Shown: in pieces, positions 18,677 to 30,320 of the stretch
How the letters are laid out: each line of letters begins with the position of its first letter
How positions within the stretch are numbered: the stretch's first letter is position 1
Assembly: GCF_020283565.1 (NCBI RefSeq)
Contig: NC_060065.1
Span: forward strand, 55,465,489 to 55,529,488
Length of the DNA stretch: 64,000 bases
From: Trifolium pratense
Taxonomy: Eukaryota > Streptophyta > Magnoliopsida > Fabales > Fabaceae
Reading direction: 5' to 3'
Program-made: the position numbers and the translations under genes
Notes under the pieces: generated by a model
Seen by the model: the letters and a program-made list of their open reading frames with translations, nothing else
The model's database searches: none
What the model was told of the DNA's origin: nothing

Positions 18677-21139
18677 TCAATCCTTCCTTAGTTCCATGAA
18701 CTCGCGATGAATACCAGTGGAGTTTAGGATGACAATTTCAACCTTATCCCCCTGTAAAAACATACACCCAAAGTAAGTTCAAAGCTTGACGTAATATAAA
18801 ATGACAATGTAAAAGGACTCAATTTTCTGCATTCGAAATAATCCTTGTGTGAATGTGTGATGGCAGACAATCCATTTCCATATGTAACAAACTTACAGTG
18901 TATATATCTCTCTCGGTAGCAGATGCAAAAACAGTTTTGACCAGATCAACTGCTTCTGCTTCGGACAGTGGAGTAACAGCGTCCTGCAATCAATCATATT
19001 TTATGCAGAGGTGTTAAAACTTAAACACAATTTGAAGCATAAAATATTTCAATAAAAACACAAGAATTTCACCTGGGCAGGTAAGAGAAGTGGGCTGGGG
19101 GACTTCAGTTGGTTATCAAGAAAAGGCATAATGAGAGTGGATCCTGAACCCTGAGAGCTATATCCCACTCTCTCGTAGGAACCAACAGCATCATATGTGA
19201 AGACACATCCCTTTCCTATTCAAGGTTGAAGTAGAAGTCTGAGTGAGCAATTACAAAAATGGGACATGAACAAGAACAGAAAGCTAGAAAGAGGGTACCT
19301 TCACTGTCAAGGCCCCCCAACACATTGAAAGAATAATAGGGAAAGAAGCGTTTGTAATAAAGCGTGTTTGAAAGCAACTGAGCCATTGCAGGGCAGCTCA
19401 TTTGCTTGTTGTGTTGGTGCTGATATGTCTGCATTCAGAATCAATATAGTGTCATTTCAACCAGAAGTTTCCATGTGTTGCTAAGGTAATATTAAAAACA
19501 AGAGAGCCACAAAAGGTACAATAAAATTTGTTTAATCAATCAGGCACCACAATTTAACCAAATTTCTAACCAACATCTAACACAATTAATCAGGTAAAAT
19601 ACATAGATAAAAAGACTAGAAGCTTTAATAATTGATGCAATGCAATTAATATCATCGAATCAATCAAGCACAATATAAAACTTTTATTTATCATTCTCTA
19701 TAAAAACACTCTTTCATTCAAAAAATGTTAAAGATTTCTCTATATTCCCCTCTACTTCTCAACCTCTCCTCCAAACTCGCAAACAAAGCCTTAGCCAGTT
19801 TTACTTTCCCCCCAATCCTGCTTATCACATTCCTCATAATTTTTTCTTTACAATTTTGGATATTCGATTAAATGTTGAAATAAGAACAAAACTCTGTCAA
19901 AAAAATGATAATAATACAAATCCTACAACAGATGATGATTATGCAAAATAAAATTAGGAATATAAATTTCTATAAAGTTGGGGTAACTTCTATATAGATA
20001 AGATGGCAAGGAGTTTGGGCATGTGTGCAGAACAGAAACTCATAAAAACACTTCAAATCAGGGTTGACCATAATAGGCCAATAATTATTGCTAAAAGGAG
20101 ACCAAAGAAAATGATAGACCGTTACAATAAAATAAATATACAGGTGAATGGTCAATCTCAATCCTTAATATTTAATGCATTGTGTCATGATTGGTGTCAA
20201 TTAATCAATGTAACTAACTTTAAATACTGAGAAAAGATTTGGTTATAGTTAAACTATAGGGCTATAATATTAAGGTTTCTGGTTACCATGGGCGTCTATA
20301 ATAAACCATCAATGCAATATATTCAACACCCGCCAGTTTTGTGACTAAAAAGTAAGAATATTGAGTTTTTAGTTTATTATAATATATTTAAAGCCAAATC
20401 AAAGGAACAGTTAACCCTGGAGGAGTGCTCTAGTCTCTAGGTTTGTTCTTCTGTAGTTCTAAATCAATTGTGTTAAAAATAGGAAGGTTAAAAAGAATAT
20501 GGAACCGGGCAAAGTTCTATTTCAAACTTCCTAACTTAACAAGAAAAATTTCCAAGCAGTAATCAACATATGAAGCATAAATACACAACAAAAACACAAA
20601 GAAATAAAAGAAAGACCAAAGTTTCTCACTTCCTATGTCATCCTGAAAAGTTTACAATCTAAATAGTATTATCTATTTTGCTGTTACTCACCAAATGCCT
20701 AGCTGACAAAACCTTCTGCAAAGCCTTCACATCAGCTTGAAAACCAGAAGAAGCCATCACACATTTCTCGGCTCTGTCATGAAATACAACACCCAAAAAC
20801 CTAGATTAGACCTAACATCCTTCAACAACATTAACACAACTATAAAGAGTGTCCTTTGTCTAATGCTATGATTAAGAAATTAACACCACTCAACTTTTTC
20901 AATAATAATTAAAAAAAAAAAAATTAGGTTTCAGAAAAATTTAAAATAAACTAAAATTGTAGGGCTAGAAATAGCATACAAGTGGGAGATTTTAGAATAA
21001 TCACGAGTAAGGATGTTGTAACCAGTGGACATCCTCGTATCTGCTGCAATCACACAGTAATCCGATCCGGCAATTGCAACACAAGATCTACAAATAATAA
21101 CAATAATCATATCAAAAAAATAGTTAAAAAGTAGTTGAT

Positions 21140-21184
<45 letters not shown>

Positions 21185-21232
21185 CCCTCCATTGTTGTCA
21201 TATGGAGACCAGTTAGCATGTTGTTTTGTCAT
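18677..21232 (-). CDS. PBF1: 20S proteasome subunit beta type-1 (beta-6), 7 coding exons
   Basis: Structural, non-catalytic beta subunit of the 20S core particle. Coding exons on the minus strand: 21232-21186, 21087-20980, 20773-20692, 19428-19299, 19215-19073, 18983-18897, 18751-18677. They sum to 672 nt, giving 223 aa, the same as the plant subunit as remembered. The protein begins [16 protein letters not shown] and runs directly into the beta fold, with no propeptide cleavage site ahead of a catalytic Thr. Hallmarks are [47 protein letters not shown] and [16 protein letters not shown] cttcc|ag-type acceptor just before the start (near 21246) and a CACG|GTGAGT donor at about 22142 indicate an extra untranslated first exon, so the transcript should begin upstream of 22143. 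The 98-nt first coding intron is largely a CT repeat. Confidence 0.94.
21146..21180. repeat. (GA)n microsatellite inside a 98-nt PBF1 intron
   Basis: About 17 GA repeats (CT on the coding strand) start five or six bases after the 5' splice site of the first coding intron of PBF1. They fill more than a third of that intron. Confidence 0.95.
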
Positions 21233-22136
21233 GGTAATTGGGACTGGAAAACACAACACCAAAAATGTTAACAAGATGAAAAAGAGTGTCATGAAGAGGG
21301 TACATAGGGGTGTAACGAGATGTTTTTAATGGGAAAAAAATCCAAACCAATCGAATATCTACGGGCTGATTCAGGTCTGGTTTTACACAAATTTTGTAAA
21401 TAGACCTGTACCAAACTAACCCCACGAAATACAGGTTGGTTTGGGTGATCGGTTCACCTTAAAAAATGTTGACAAATTGCAACAACAACAACAACAAACC
21501 TAGAACTATATCTCTGCTGCATCTATCACAAACCATAATATAATTGAAAGGAAAAAAATACAAACTTAGCAATACGAATTAACTTAGCACTTACCCCCCA
21601 AATAAACTTAGCCATACGAATGAACTTAATAACTCGGACCAAATAAACTAACTAACTAACTAACTAAACTAACTAACCAACTAAACCAAACAATAGAATC
21701 AAACTAGCCTAATCAATCAATCAACAATAAGAAGAGACTAGTATCCAAGGAGAACTACACAAAAAAACTGCAATCATCTCTAACACCCAAGCCGCGACGA
21801 ATAAAACCCCAAAATAAAAATCACACTCTCTCCAATTCACGATCTATGACCTCCATAGTCACTCACTCACCTGAGAAAACCTAGCTCCTTCCCCAAAAAC
21901 CAGTCCTACTGTTCATCCCCATTAAAACCCCCAAATTCATCAATTCACCACTGAACATAGAATCGAGACAGCACAAAATCAGAATCAACGCATAAAAAAT
22001 ACACAATGTTAGAGGGATCGGAACTCAAAAAATATACAAAAATCGAAACAGAAGGATCGCAATTCGTTCGTGAAACAATACAAATCAGCTAGAACGAACA
22101 ATCTGTGATTGGAAAACGGAGAACGAAGGAGAAAGA

Positions 22137-22300
22137 CTCACCGTGTCGGAGAAAATTTAGGGTTTCGTTTCTCTCAAGTTCCGATTTCCACTTTACGTTT
22201 GTTTCTTACTCGCGTTCGTTTCCTTTCTTTTTGTTTTACTGTATTTTTGTTTTAAATTTAACTTCTTTTTTTTTTTTTTGGAGTGACGGGCAAGGAGTCT
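22137..22300 (-). promoter_or_regulatory. PBF1 untranslated first exon and promoter region
   Basis: Read on the minus strand, the sequence CGAAACCCTAAATTTTC ends in CTCCGACACG and then a consensus GTGAGT donor at 22137-22142. This fits a non-coding first exon joined to the acceptor near 21246, just before the PBF1 ATG, through an intron of about 0.9 kb. AAACCCTA resembles the telo-box common in promoters and 5' UTRs of plant translation and proteasome genes. The start site itself cannot be placed. Confidence 0.5.
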
Positions 22301-23151
22301 TTGTTGGGCCGTCTTTTTTGTATGGGTCCGATATTTGACAGCTACTTTTCCCTCACTCCGTATGTTCTAAACACGCACCCCGCACCCTCCCCCCGTGACG
22401 GAAATAGAAAAACTAACTGTGGGTGGCGAAAATATAACACGTGACAAATAATATCGATCAACGGTAACAAACTTTTACTATTAAAATTTGTGTCAAAAAA
22501 AAAACTTCTACTATTAAAATTGTGTAAAATTTAGTTTAATGAGAGAATAAAACCGGTCAACACTCAATTTTTGTATTACAAAAATTGATTTTTACTAAAT
22601 TAAAAAAAGTTTTTTTGTCAAGTTGTTTAATGACTAGAAAATTCACCTTAAAGATTAATAAATAAAATGTCCGGAGTTCGAACCCCGACTCTCACCCATA
22701 CAATGCAAAAATCCACCTTAAAATATTATTTGATATCGTAAAAGTAGCTCAATTAATAACTACTAATAAAAATATTATTAAAGGGTCCAAAATTCAAATA
22801 CCAAATTGTCTATTTTTTTTACGTTTATAATAGGTGAGGCTAGCAATTAAACAAAATAAAATTAACGGTCCGTATTTGTATTTCAATATATTATTGTCAG
22901 ATGGTTTTTTTTTTTGGCACAATTGTCAGATGATTTTAGCTTGTCTTGATATTTTTTAACTTTTTTTTTACGGTTGATATTTTTTAACTCAAATATGCTT
23001 TACTTAAACAGTAGAGCCATTGTGAAATAAATATTACAGCATTAGTTTGAGAGATGTGTTTCATATAAAATCTATAAGGGCATGTACCAAAAAAAAAAAA
23101 AAAATCTATAGGGGCGAACATTGTATACATAGTGTGGAGTATAAAACATTA
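22301..23151. other. AT-rich intergenic stretch without a recognised gene
   Basis: No coding sequence is seen. A ggagttcgaaccccgac segment at 22673 resembles a tRNA B-box, and gtagctcaatta near 22744 resembles an A-box. They are in the wrong order and too degenerate to call a tRNA or SINE. Confidence 0.35.
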
Positions 23152-23605
23152 CTCCCTCCGTCCCAAATTATAAGTGAAAAAATAAAAATTACATTTATAT
23201 TAACCAAAAGTAAAACATGATAATTAGAAATATGTTTTTGTGAGTTTTTCTTGAATAAATTGCATAGAAAGATGTAAAAACAATTTTTATTGATTGTTAT
23301 TTATTAAGAAAAGAGAAGCGAAAGAAAAAAATTAAATGTAATTTGCATTTAATTTTATAAAATTTAAGGAAAAAAATATTATTGAAAAGAATTTAATTTA
23401 TATGCATCATCGGTGTAAAGTTATTTTGCACATGCGTCCAATAAGATACCGACACATCATGTATGGTAGTTAAAAACACATAATGTGTCACATTCATTAA
23501 ATGATGTGGCAACGCGTCATTGGATGTATGTGTAAAAAAAATTTACACCGACGGTGCACAACAATTAAACTCTATTGAAAATGATTTTTCACTTATAATT
23601 TTTGA
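23152..23605. mobile_element. Stowaway-like MITE, right end eroded, with a nested MITE
   Basis: The left end ACTCCCTCCGTCCCAAATTATAAGTG is a typical Stowaway-type terminus. The right side ends in CACTTATAATTTTTGAAA, which pairs with the inner part of the left repeat, but the outermost bases are missing. Another MITE (23389-23573) has inserted into it. Confidence 0.65.
23389..23573. mobile_element. MITE nested in the Stowaway-like element
   Basis: The ends gaatttaatttatatgca and aacaattaaactct are imperfect inverted repeats, with inner halves atcggtgtaaagt and tttacaccgacggtg. A repeated tattgaaaa (23380-23388 and 23573-23581, sharing the boundary base) flanks it, suggesting an 8-9 bp target duplication. 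It belongs with the elements at 13607 and 38090. Confidence 0.55.
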
Positions 23606-24262
23606 AAAAAAAACGACCGCCCATTTTGCTATATAGCTAGTTCCGTCTCCCCATCCACCAAAAATTTTGGGTCAAAACTCCGTATTTAAGTTTTGGGTCA
23701 ACTCAGATTACCCTTCCCAATTTTCTTTCGCCCATCTGATCTGTGATTCTCAAATTTCATTTCCCATATTGATTACGAGAAAAATTGGTACAAAAAGGAG
23801 AAAAAGATTTGATCTTTAAATCAGGGGTATTTTGGTACGAGATTAAACGGATAAATCTCAAGCAGAGACGAAGAAGTAATAAAGGAGAAATCTGAGGTGG
23901 GTACGACGCCATTTTTGGTCAGAAATTGGTTGTTGAGTATGTGTTAACGGCTAAGATGAAGACAAGCTTTCTTCAACCAAATTTCATTGCTCTTGCAAGG
24001 TTTTTGGGTCAGAAGGAGGTTATGGTGGAAAATGAAAGTTTGGGTTGTTGTTGTGGTTTTGGTTGGGTTTGTGGTGAGGATTGAGGAAGATGGTGATTGT
24101 GTCGGAGAAAGAGAGATAGTATATGTTTGTTTGGCTTATTTATATAAAATCAATTCTTTTATCTAGACGTGAGTTTAGGTCAAGCAAGATTTTGTAGCTT
24201 CTACGTTCGATGGAATTGCTTTTTCCAATTACAGATTTCTAAATTTTGTATCCTTCCAATAA
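23606..24262. other. Unassigned sequence left of the Helitron end
   Basis: Contains purine-rich sequence (gagacgaagaagtaataaaggag) and a GT-rich stretch near 24030-24100. There is no convincing reading frame. It could be the leader of a lost or captured gene, but nothing supports a specific call. Confidence 0.3.
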
Positions 24263-26085
24263 CCAGAACATCGACCCGTGCGGTGCACGGGTCTGATTAG
24301 CTGGAAGATATATAATGATTAAATAAAATATGATAATTTCAATAATGTAAGGTATATGAAAAAAGTTGAATAACATTAAACGATAGTTCAACAATAATTT
24401 TGGATAAATATTCATACAAAGAAAAATATGTTATATTACGAAAGACTTCCTTATAGACCACATTCGAAGTCTTAGTTGTATCTTCACTGTCATCATCGAT
24501 GATCAATATTTTTAATCCTTTTATATAAGTAACTCTTGAAATTGCAACATACAACTGACCATGTGAAAACACTGGCGACGGAAGATATATCCCAACATGC
24601 TTAAAGATTGTCCCCGACTCTTATTAATAGTCATTGCAAAAGAAATCATTATAGGAAATTGTCTCCGTAGAAATTTAAAAGGAATTCTCACGTCATATGG
24701 TGTCAGGGAAAATCTAGGTATGAAAACCTGATCACCAATATTACTTCATGAAATAATTTTTCCTTCAAGAGCACGTTTTCTCAATCTCGTAATAATAAGT
24801 CTTGTTCAATTGCATAATCCTAATTTTTGATTCAAATTCCTTAATAGCATAACTGGAACTCCAACTTTAAGTCTCAACTTGTGATTTGGAAATTCCGACG
24901 TAGAAATCGTGTTCAAAAATTCGGGAGTATGAACATCATCCACTGTTTGATCGTCTACATTTTGTGTGAGTGAAGTATCATAAGTCAAATATATTTTTTC
25001 TTCGTCAGGAATTAAATTCAACATATAATCATTTATTGTGTCGACTATTGAATTTTTAGGAGCTCGTATAGCTCTATTTTGGAAATACGTTATATCGTTC
25101 ATGTTTTGTAAAAGTTTGGGATATGTGCTTTCAACGATAGAAACAAGAGGATCACCTGAATTTGGAATCAATAAATTTGATGGAATGTCAAGTTCTAAAT
25201 CATCGTCGTTGTCATCTCCAATTTCTCCATTGCCAACACCCAAAACCCATTCAGAAAACAATATTCTTTGTTCAACGTCTGCACTCGAAGCACCACCGAG
25301 AAGCCTCATGTTTTTACTCATTGTTAAAACTTCACAAAAATTCCAAAGAACTGAAGAATTAATAGTAGCATGAACAACTTCTGGCCCTGTACTTTTGGGT
25401 ATTACTGGTAGAATTTGTCTAAAATCTCTGCCAAAAACAACAACTTTTCCACCGAAGGGAATGTGTTTAGTTTTTTCATCAACAGACTTGAGAATATCTT
25501 TTAAAGTTCGATCAACAGCTTCAAAACAATGTTTGTGCATCATTGATGCTTCATCCCATATAATGAGCTTTGCTTTTTGTATTAATAGCGCCAAAGAGCT
25601 TTTAGGAACTATGGTACATGTTGAAAACTCGTCAACATTTAGAGGAATACAAAACCTTGAATGTGCTGTTCTATTGCCAGGTATAAGCAATGCAGCGATC
25701 CCACTTGAGGCAACTGTTAAAACTATCTCACCTTTTGAGCGTAATGCGACTGACATGGCCTTCCAGATAAATGTCTTCCCTGTACCGCCATAACCATAAA
25801 GAAAAAACACACCAAGTTTGTTTTTGTTAACTCTTGTCATGATTGTGTCATATACTTTACGTTGCTTTGTTATAATTCAATTCGTCGAGTATTAAACTAT
25901 TTTGTATATCAGGAACTAATGATGTGTCTGCATTAGGCATTGGAGGATAATCTTTTAAACTCTTCCCACAACTACGTAACACCATCTCAATATCTGCTAG
26001 TATATATTGTATCAATTGATCATCGGTTAATATTAAATCTGCAATGTTAAAATCAAAATAATGAATGTGATTAGTGACATGATTA
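24263..26085 (-). mobile_element. Decayed Helitron with recognisable 3' terminus
   Basis: Read on the minus strand the element ends in a perfect 9-bp hairpin, GACCCGTGC-ACC-GCACGGGTC (24293-24273). Six bases later comes CTGG (24266-24263), which fits the Helitron CTRR terminus, followed by T at 24262. The helicase pseudogene lies just inside, in the matching orientation, with its last residues about 0.2 kb from this end. The Rep/HUH part and the 5' TC end were not found. The upstream side is cut off by another MITE beginning near 26086. The element is therefore truncated. Confidence 0.75.
24440..26050 (-). pseudogene. Helitron PIF1-like helicase, broken
   Basis: The long open frame at 25840-24806 shows Walker A GYGGTGKT, Walker B IIWDEASM and the RQILPV motif, where the usual GGDFRQ is changed to FGRDFRQ. 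The C-terminal part VFSHGQLYVAISRV is in another frame at about 24575-24530. Damage seen: the segment encoding SLKDYPPMPNAD (about 25940) is shifted against the Walker A frame near 25860. Two stops interrupt the helicase between GLCN and IPRFSL (near 24815 and 24753). A missing A near 24600 shifts the GQSL-to-VGIYLPSP junction. It cannot make a full helicase. The endonuclease (Rep) half of a RepHel protein is absent. Confidence 0.85.
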
Positions 26086-27053
26086 TGGTTGTGTTTGGTT
26101 GTATTGCAAACAAAAATTGATTTAGCAGAATTGAGTTTGATAGATTTGATTTTGGTTAAAAGTGAGTTAAACAGAATTGATTTATGTTTGGATACATTAA
26201 CGTAGAAATAAAGGGTATTTATAAAAAATATCAATTCTTTTTCCATTATTTTTTTTTTGACAAAATTCTTTTTCCAATTTTAAAAAACTACAATTTAATA
26301 AACTGCATAATAAATAATTTAAAAGTGATATAAGCAAAGTTACATGAGACATTGGGGAGACATTGAAATGTGAAAGATGCTTTTTTTAATATATTTCAAT
26401 ATTGTTGGAAGTGTTATAGTATGAGAATATATATATAAATTTCCAAATCTCACATTATAATTATTCTCTAAATTTATGATCTGGTAGAAAAAAAAATCAT
26501 TGATCAGGAAAGACATAAAAATAATTCATGATAAATAATATAGTCAACAATAATTTTGATATGATATACTTTTAAAATTGATGGTGCTTATCAATTATTG
26601 CACATAATTTTAATCACAATTGGTATACTTGTCATAGTGGTTGGAAATATTGCCTTGCATTGAAGAGTTGCGGGTTCGAATCATAGTCAAGACAAAATAT
26701 TGTATTATTTTTTAATAAAAATTGCATGATAAAATGGAGGGAAAACAAATTAGGGTTTAGAATTTGCTTGTGTATACAAGCTTATAATATAAAAGATGTC
26801 ATTTACTTTACTTTATTATTTATTATTATCCTTGTCAAATTGATAAATATACACATATGTTATAAAATTCATTTTGCTAATTACACGATTCAAAAGCAAT
26901 TTTAATCCAAATTATCCAAACAACAGTATATAACTAAAAATCACTTTTACTTGTACGTATCCAAATATAAATCACTTTACATTAAACTCACTTTTAACCA
27001 AAACCAATTCATTTAAACTCAATTCTCTCTACAGCATAACCAAACATACGCAT
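26086..27053. mobile_element. Long MITE truncating the Helitron, with an internal SINE-like insert
   Basis: Left tatggttgtgtttggttgtattgca and right agcataaccaaacatacgcata are imperfect inverted ends. The inner part repeats cagaattgagtttgat-like and atttaaactcaattct-like text in opposite orientation. It lies directly upstream of the helicase remnants, so its arrival or a linked deletion removed the rest of the Helitron. A tRNA-like module lies at 26615-26720. Confidence 0.55.
26615..26720 (+). mobile_element. tRNA-derived SINE-like module
   Basis: ACTTGTCATAGTGGTTGG resembles a Pol III A-box and GCGGGTTCGAATC a B-box, about 35 bp apart, followed by an A/T-rich tail (tattattttttaataaaaa). This is the arrangement of a tRNA-derived SINE head. 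No cloverleaf can be completed, so it is not a tRNA gene. Confidence 0.45.
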
Positions 27054-28440
27054 AGAAGAAATGATTTGGTGAGCCGTCAAAAAAAAAAATAGAAAGGATT
27101 TGGTGTGAAGAGGTGCACAATAAATTTGGTGGGGAGAAGACACATGTCGTCATGTAATTGGCTAGATGTGCCACATCAGGATTCTGTTAAAAAAAATTAA
27201 CGGCAGAGACTAATTTTGATAACGGAAAAAAATGTAGGGTTTATTTTCATCATAAAAAAGTAGGGACTATTCTAAACCATAAAGAAAAAATGTATGAATT
27301 TGTACCGGACCATGGACCATGGTGTGATTTGTTAAGGCCCAATACGAAAAAGCACAACCAATTATAGTCTATATAAGGTTCAAACCAAAATATCTCATGT
27401 TTCTCATCATGATTATGACACGTGAAGATCACCACCACCTCCATGATCCACCATGGCTTGGAGAAGAAGGAAAAGAAGCTTGGAGAAGAAACCGCCCACT
27501 ACCCATGAATTCCTCCACAAGCAAGGCGGTTATCAAGCAATAAGAGGGAGATGTTTTGTCTATAAATAAGATCTTCTTCAAAAGAATAGGGGATTCTCTC
27601 ATTCTGATAAACCACCATACTTTCATTCTTGTAAAGAGATAATTCTTTCATTTTTGTAAAGTTAATCAATTTTTTCTCTGATCATACTTGTATCCATTAT
27701 CAATCTTGAATAACGCAATCTCCTTTGAATGTTCACCAGAACAGAATTAAAAACATATTTAACACTATTTAATATATACCTTCATGCAGATCTTGCATAA
27801 TATATTATTGTTAAACATATGTATTAAATTACAAGTAAATGATGAAATTAGATTAATTGGAATTAGAACATCTGAAAAAATGACCATCGTATAAATTTTA
27901 TGCTGCGTAGCACATCAAGGTATGGATTTTTCCGTTTTCTAATAAAAAAAATGGTCATGCTAACCGGTGCCCCGGGGCACTGGTTAAGGAAACCAAAAAA
28001 GAAAATTTTAAAATTGAAAATAACACTTTTTAGACTTTCGAGGCGTTGATTGCACAAACTTCAATATGATATTACTATATTTGGTTCCTTAAACAATGCC
28101 CCGGGGGCACTGTTTAGCATTTTCCTAAAAAAATTTACTAATGTGAGGAAGAAGACACATTGATTGGTAGATTAGAAAATTTAATGAGACAAAAAAATAA
28201 TCATTAAATGTTGGAATAGATGAAAATTACATTAATACCCACATATTTAAGTAATTGTTAAAAAATAGATTTGGGTTTTTTTGGTAAAAAAATTAGTGAA
28301 AATTACATTAATACCCACATATTTAAATATAAAACATTAAAAAAGATATTTAGATATTATTCTCTAAATCTTTTGTCAAAAAGATATTATTGTCAAAAAA
28401 AATATTTAGATATTATTGTTTAAAAAACAATCTTTTGGAG
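27054..28440. other. AT-rich region without a recognised gene
   Basis: No credible coding sequence. Two short near-complementary GCCCCGGGGCAC-type stretches at 27967-27985 and 28096-28115 form a possible inverted repeat about 150 bp across, which may be another small MITE. The segment aatgtgaaaattacattaatacccacatatttaa occurs twice (about 28217 and 28295). Confidence 0.35.
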
Positions 28441-28850
28441 CTGTATATATAATGGGATGAAACCTATTTATATTCATTCATTGTTTTATTGTTTCTCGTC
28501 CGCCTCTTGTTGGTTCTTCTTCCATAACAAACCATGAAACCAATTATCTCTTCACGCTCTCTTTAATTCCTTCATGACTGCAGCGGCTTCATACGGTAGA
28601 AATACTACTGTTTCCTATTGCGGCAGCAAGTGCAACTAATATTCTAATACTACTGCCGTCCAAGAACGTCCAGCCCACATGCTCCGCCCCAGATGCTAAC
28701 CTCGTTCGAATCCTGTCCTTTTGTGTCAAGCCAACATCCATTTGTTGGATATTCTAATTTGATTAATTCACTCATGGCCCAAGGTGTAATCTCATTGGCT
28801 AATCAAGAGATCCTACACAGGTAACTAAATCTATCTTAAGTTCAACTCTT

Positions 28851-30143
28851 CTGTATATGAAACCAAATCAAATCAATTTCATTCCATCTCAAATCTTCAT
28901 TCACCGAACCCAAAATCATCTCTATGGAAGATTCACACTCACAACAACAACCAACGCAAGTTTCTCCGATGAAAATCGACGGCGCCGAAGAAGACCAAAT
29001 ACTGTCCAACTCGTCCGTGTTAACTCGTCGCGAGGTTTTGACTCGCCGTCTCTGCCGAGTCAAACAACTCAGTCGCTGTTACAGACGTCATTATTGGGCT
29101 TTAATGGGTGAAGTTAAGACGAAGTACAGAGAGTATTGTTGGACTTATGGAAAGAGTCCTTTCAAAGAAGATGAAGAGAATCCAAACGGTGTCGTTTTGG
29201 GGGAAACTGGAAATGCTACAGAGAATAATGAAGATTTCATTCGTTGTGCTTTTAGTGGTTGTAAGTCGAAGGCTATGGCTCTTACTCGGTTCTGTCATAC
29301 TCATATTTTGTCGGATTCTAAGCAGAAGCTTTATCGGGGTTGCACCGCCGTAGCAAAAAAATTGCCAACAGGGCCATCTTATTGTAATAAGCCAGTACTG
29401 AGATCAACGGTTCCTTGTGCATGCCCTACTCATTACCAATTAGGTGAAAAGTGCTTACTTCGTGCACTAAAAAGGGCAGGTTATAATGTACCGGTTAATA
29501 GTAAGCCTAGTCCAAAGTTACATGAATTAGTTCCTGAATTTGTCCGGCAAATTCAAAATAAACGAAAAGCTTTACAGAAGGCAACTTTACCTAAACCTGA
29601 GACTGAATAACAAAGATTTAGTCGCTGAGGGTTGGAAATATCATGATTCACTAAAGATTTACAGTATATAGGGAGGGAATGTGGTTACAATATCTGAGAA
29701 ACAGAGTTATGATTTGGTATTGACTGTTTAAGCATAAAGTGTCAATAAGAAAGTACTTTTTTGCTCAACCCTAGAGTTATACCAAGAGACAAGTTTCTCT
29801 CTAAAACCCTAGCCTTGTGTCAGCGGCAAATCCTAATTAAAAACTCTACATTGTTGCTCCCTTTCTCTCTCTCCATCAATAAGAAAGTACTTAGATACAT
29901 GTAAATTGTGAGTATTCTATAAATGTCGTTAAACTTTGTGTCTCTCTATTCTTCTTGCTCACTCATGTTTGGCACCCTATGGTCAGCATCACAGTACATT
30001 GTTGCTTGTTACTTTCATAATAAAAGGAATTTGTTGGTATGGATCGGGAATTTCTCGGCTAAAATTCTTGATACTCATGTGATAAAAGTCATTTAACTTT
30101 AGTACCCAGTCGGGCTTGTTGATTTTTATATAAAAAAAAAAAT

Positions 30144-30146
<3 letters not shown>
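28851..30146 (+). mobile_element. Retrocopy insert (INO80D-like mRNA) in the PCFS copy 0 intron
   Basis: This segment is absent from the homologous introns of the three other PCFS-like copies, which read straight from aagttcaattctt into tatatat and ccatgtt. It contains an intronless ORF, a 3' UTR of about 520 bp and an 11-base A run (30132-30142). Short similar sequences flank it: aactctt at 28844-28850 and aaatctt at 30140-30146. Together these are the marks of target-primed reverse transcription of a polyadenylated mRNA. Confidence 0.8.
28924..29610 (+). CDS. INO80D/KANSL2-like protein, intronless (retrocopy)
   Basis: 228 aa with two cysteine/histidine clusters of the zf-C3Hc3H type, found in INO80 complex subunit D and KAT8 regulatory NSL complex subunit 2 and thought to bind DNA or act in chromatin complexes. 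Cluster 1 is C108, C113, C124, H127 (IRCAFSGCKSKAMAL, FCHTHI). Cluster 2 is C140, C154, C165/C167, H170 (YRGC, YCNKP, CACPTH). The N-terminal helix VLTRRLCRVKQLSRCYR and KYREYCWTYGKSPF are also family-typical. The ORF is complete, begins with ATG in tctATGGAAG and ends KPETE. It lies inside the intron of a dead PCFS-like gene, so it is either an expressed retrogene or a young processed pseudogene. The absence of stops favours a recent or constrained copy. It may use the promoter of the host copy. Confidence 0.85.
   Translation: MEDSHSQQQPTQVSPMKIDGAEEDQILSNSSVLTRREVLTRRLCRVKQLSRCYRRHYWALMGEVKTKYREYCWTYGKSPFKEDEENPNGVVLGETGNATENNEDFIRCAFSGCKSKAMALTRFCHTHILSDSKQKLYRGCTAVAKKLPTGPSYCNKPVLRSTVPCACPTHYQLGEKCLLRALKRAGYNVPVNSKPSPKLHELVPEFVRQIQNKRKALQKATLPKPETE

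Positions 30147-30226
<80 letters not shown>
30147..30226. repeat. (TA)n microsatellite in the PCFS copy 0 intron
   Basis: About 40 TA repeats lie directly after the retrocopy poly(A) and junction. The intact copies have only ttatatatatat at the same intron position, so this is an expansion of a short ancestral TA run. Confidence 0.9.
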
Positions 30227-30227
<1 letters not shown>

Positions 30228-30320
30228 CCATGTTTCTTCCATTTTTTTATGAGTATTCGATTGTGAATTTGTAATTAATTAATTAATTATTGTTATATGT
30301 TTGTAGTATTTTGTTGGCAT

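Noticed and set aside
25038..25793. Plus-strand frames opposite the Helitron helicase
   Set aside because: Shadows of the minus-strand helicase, which carries the Walker A and B motifs.
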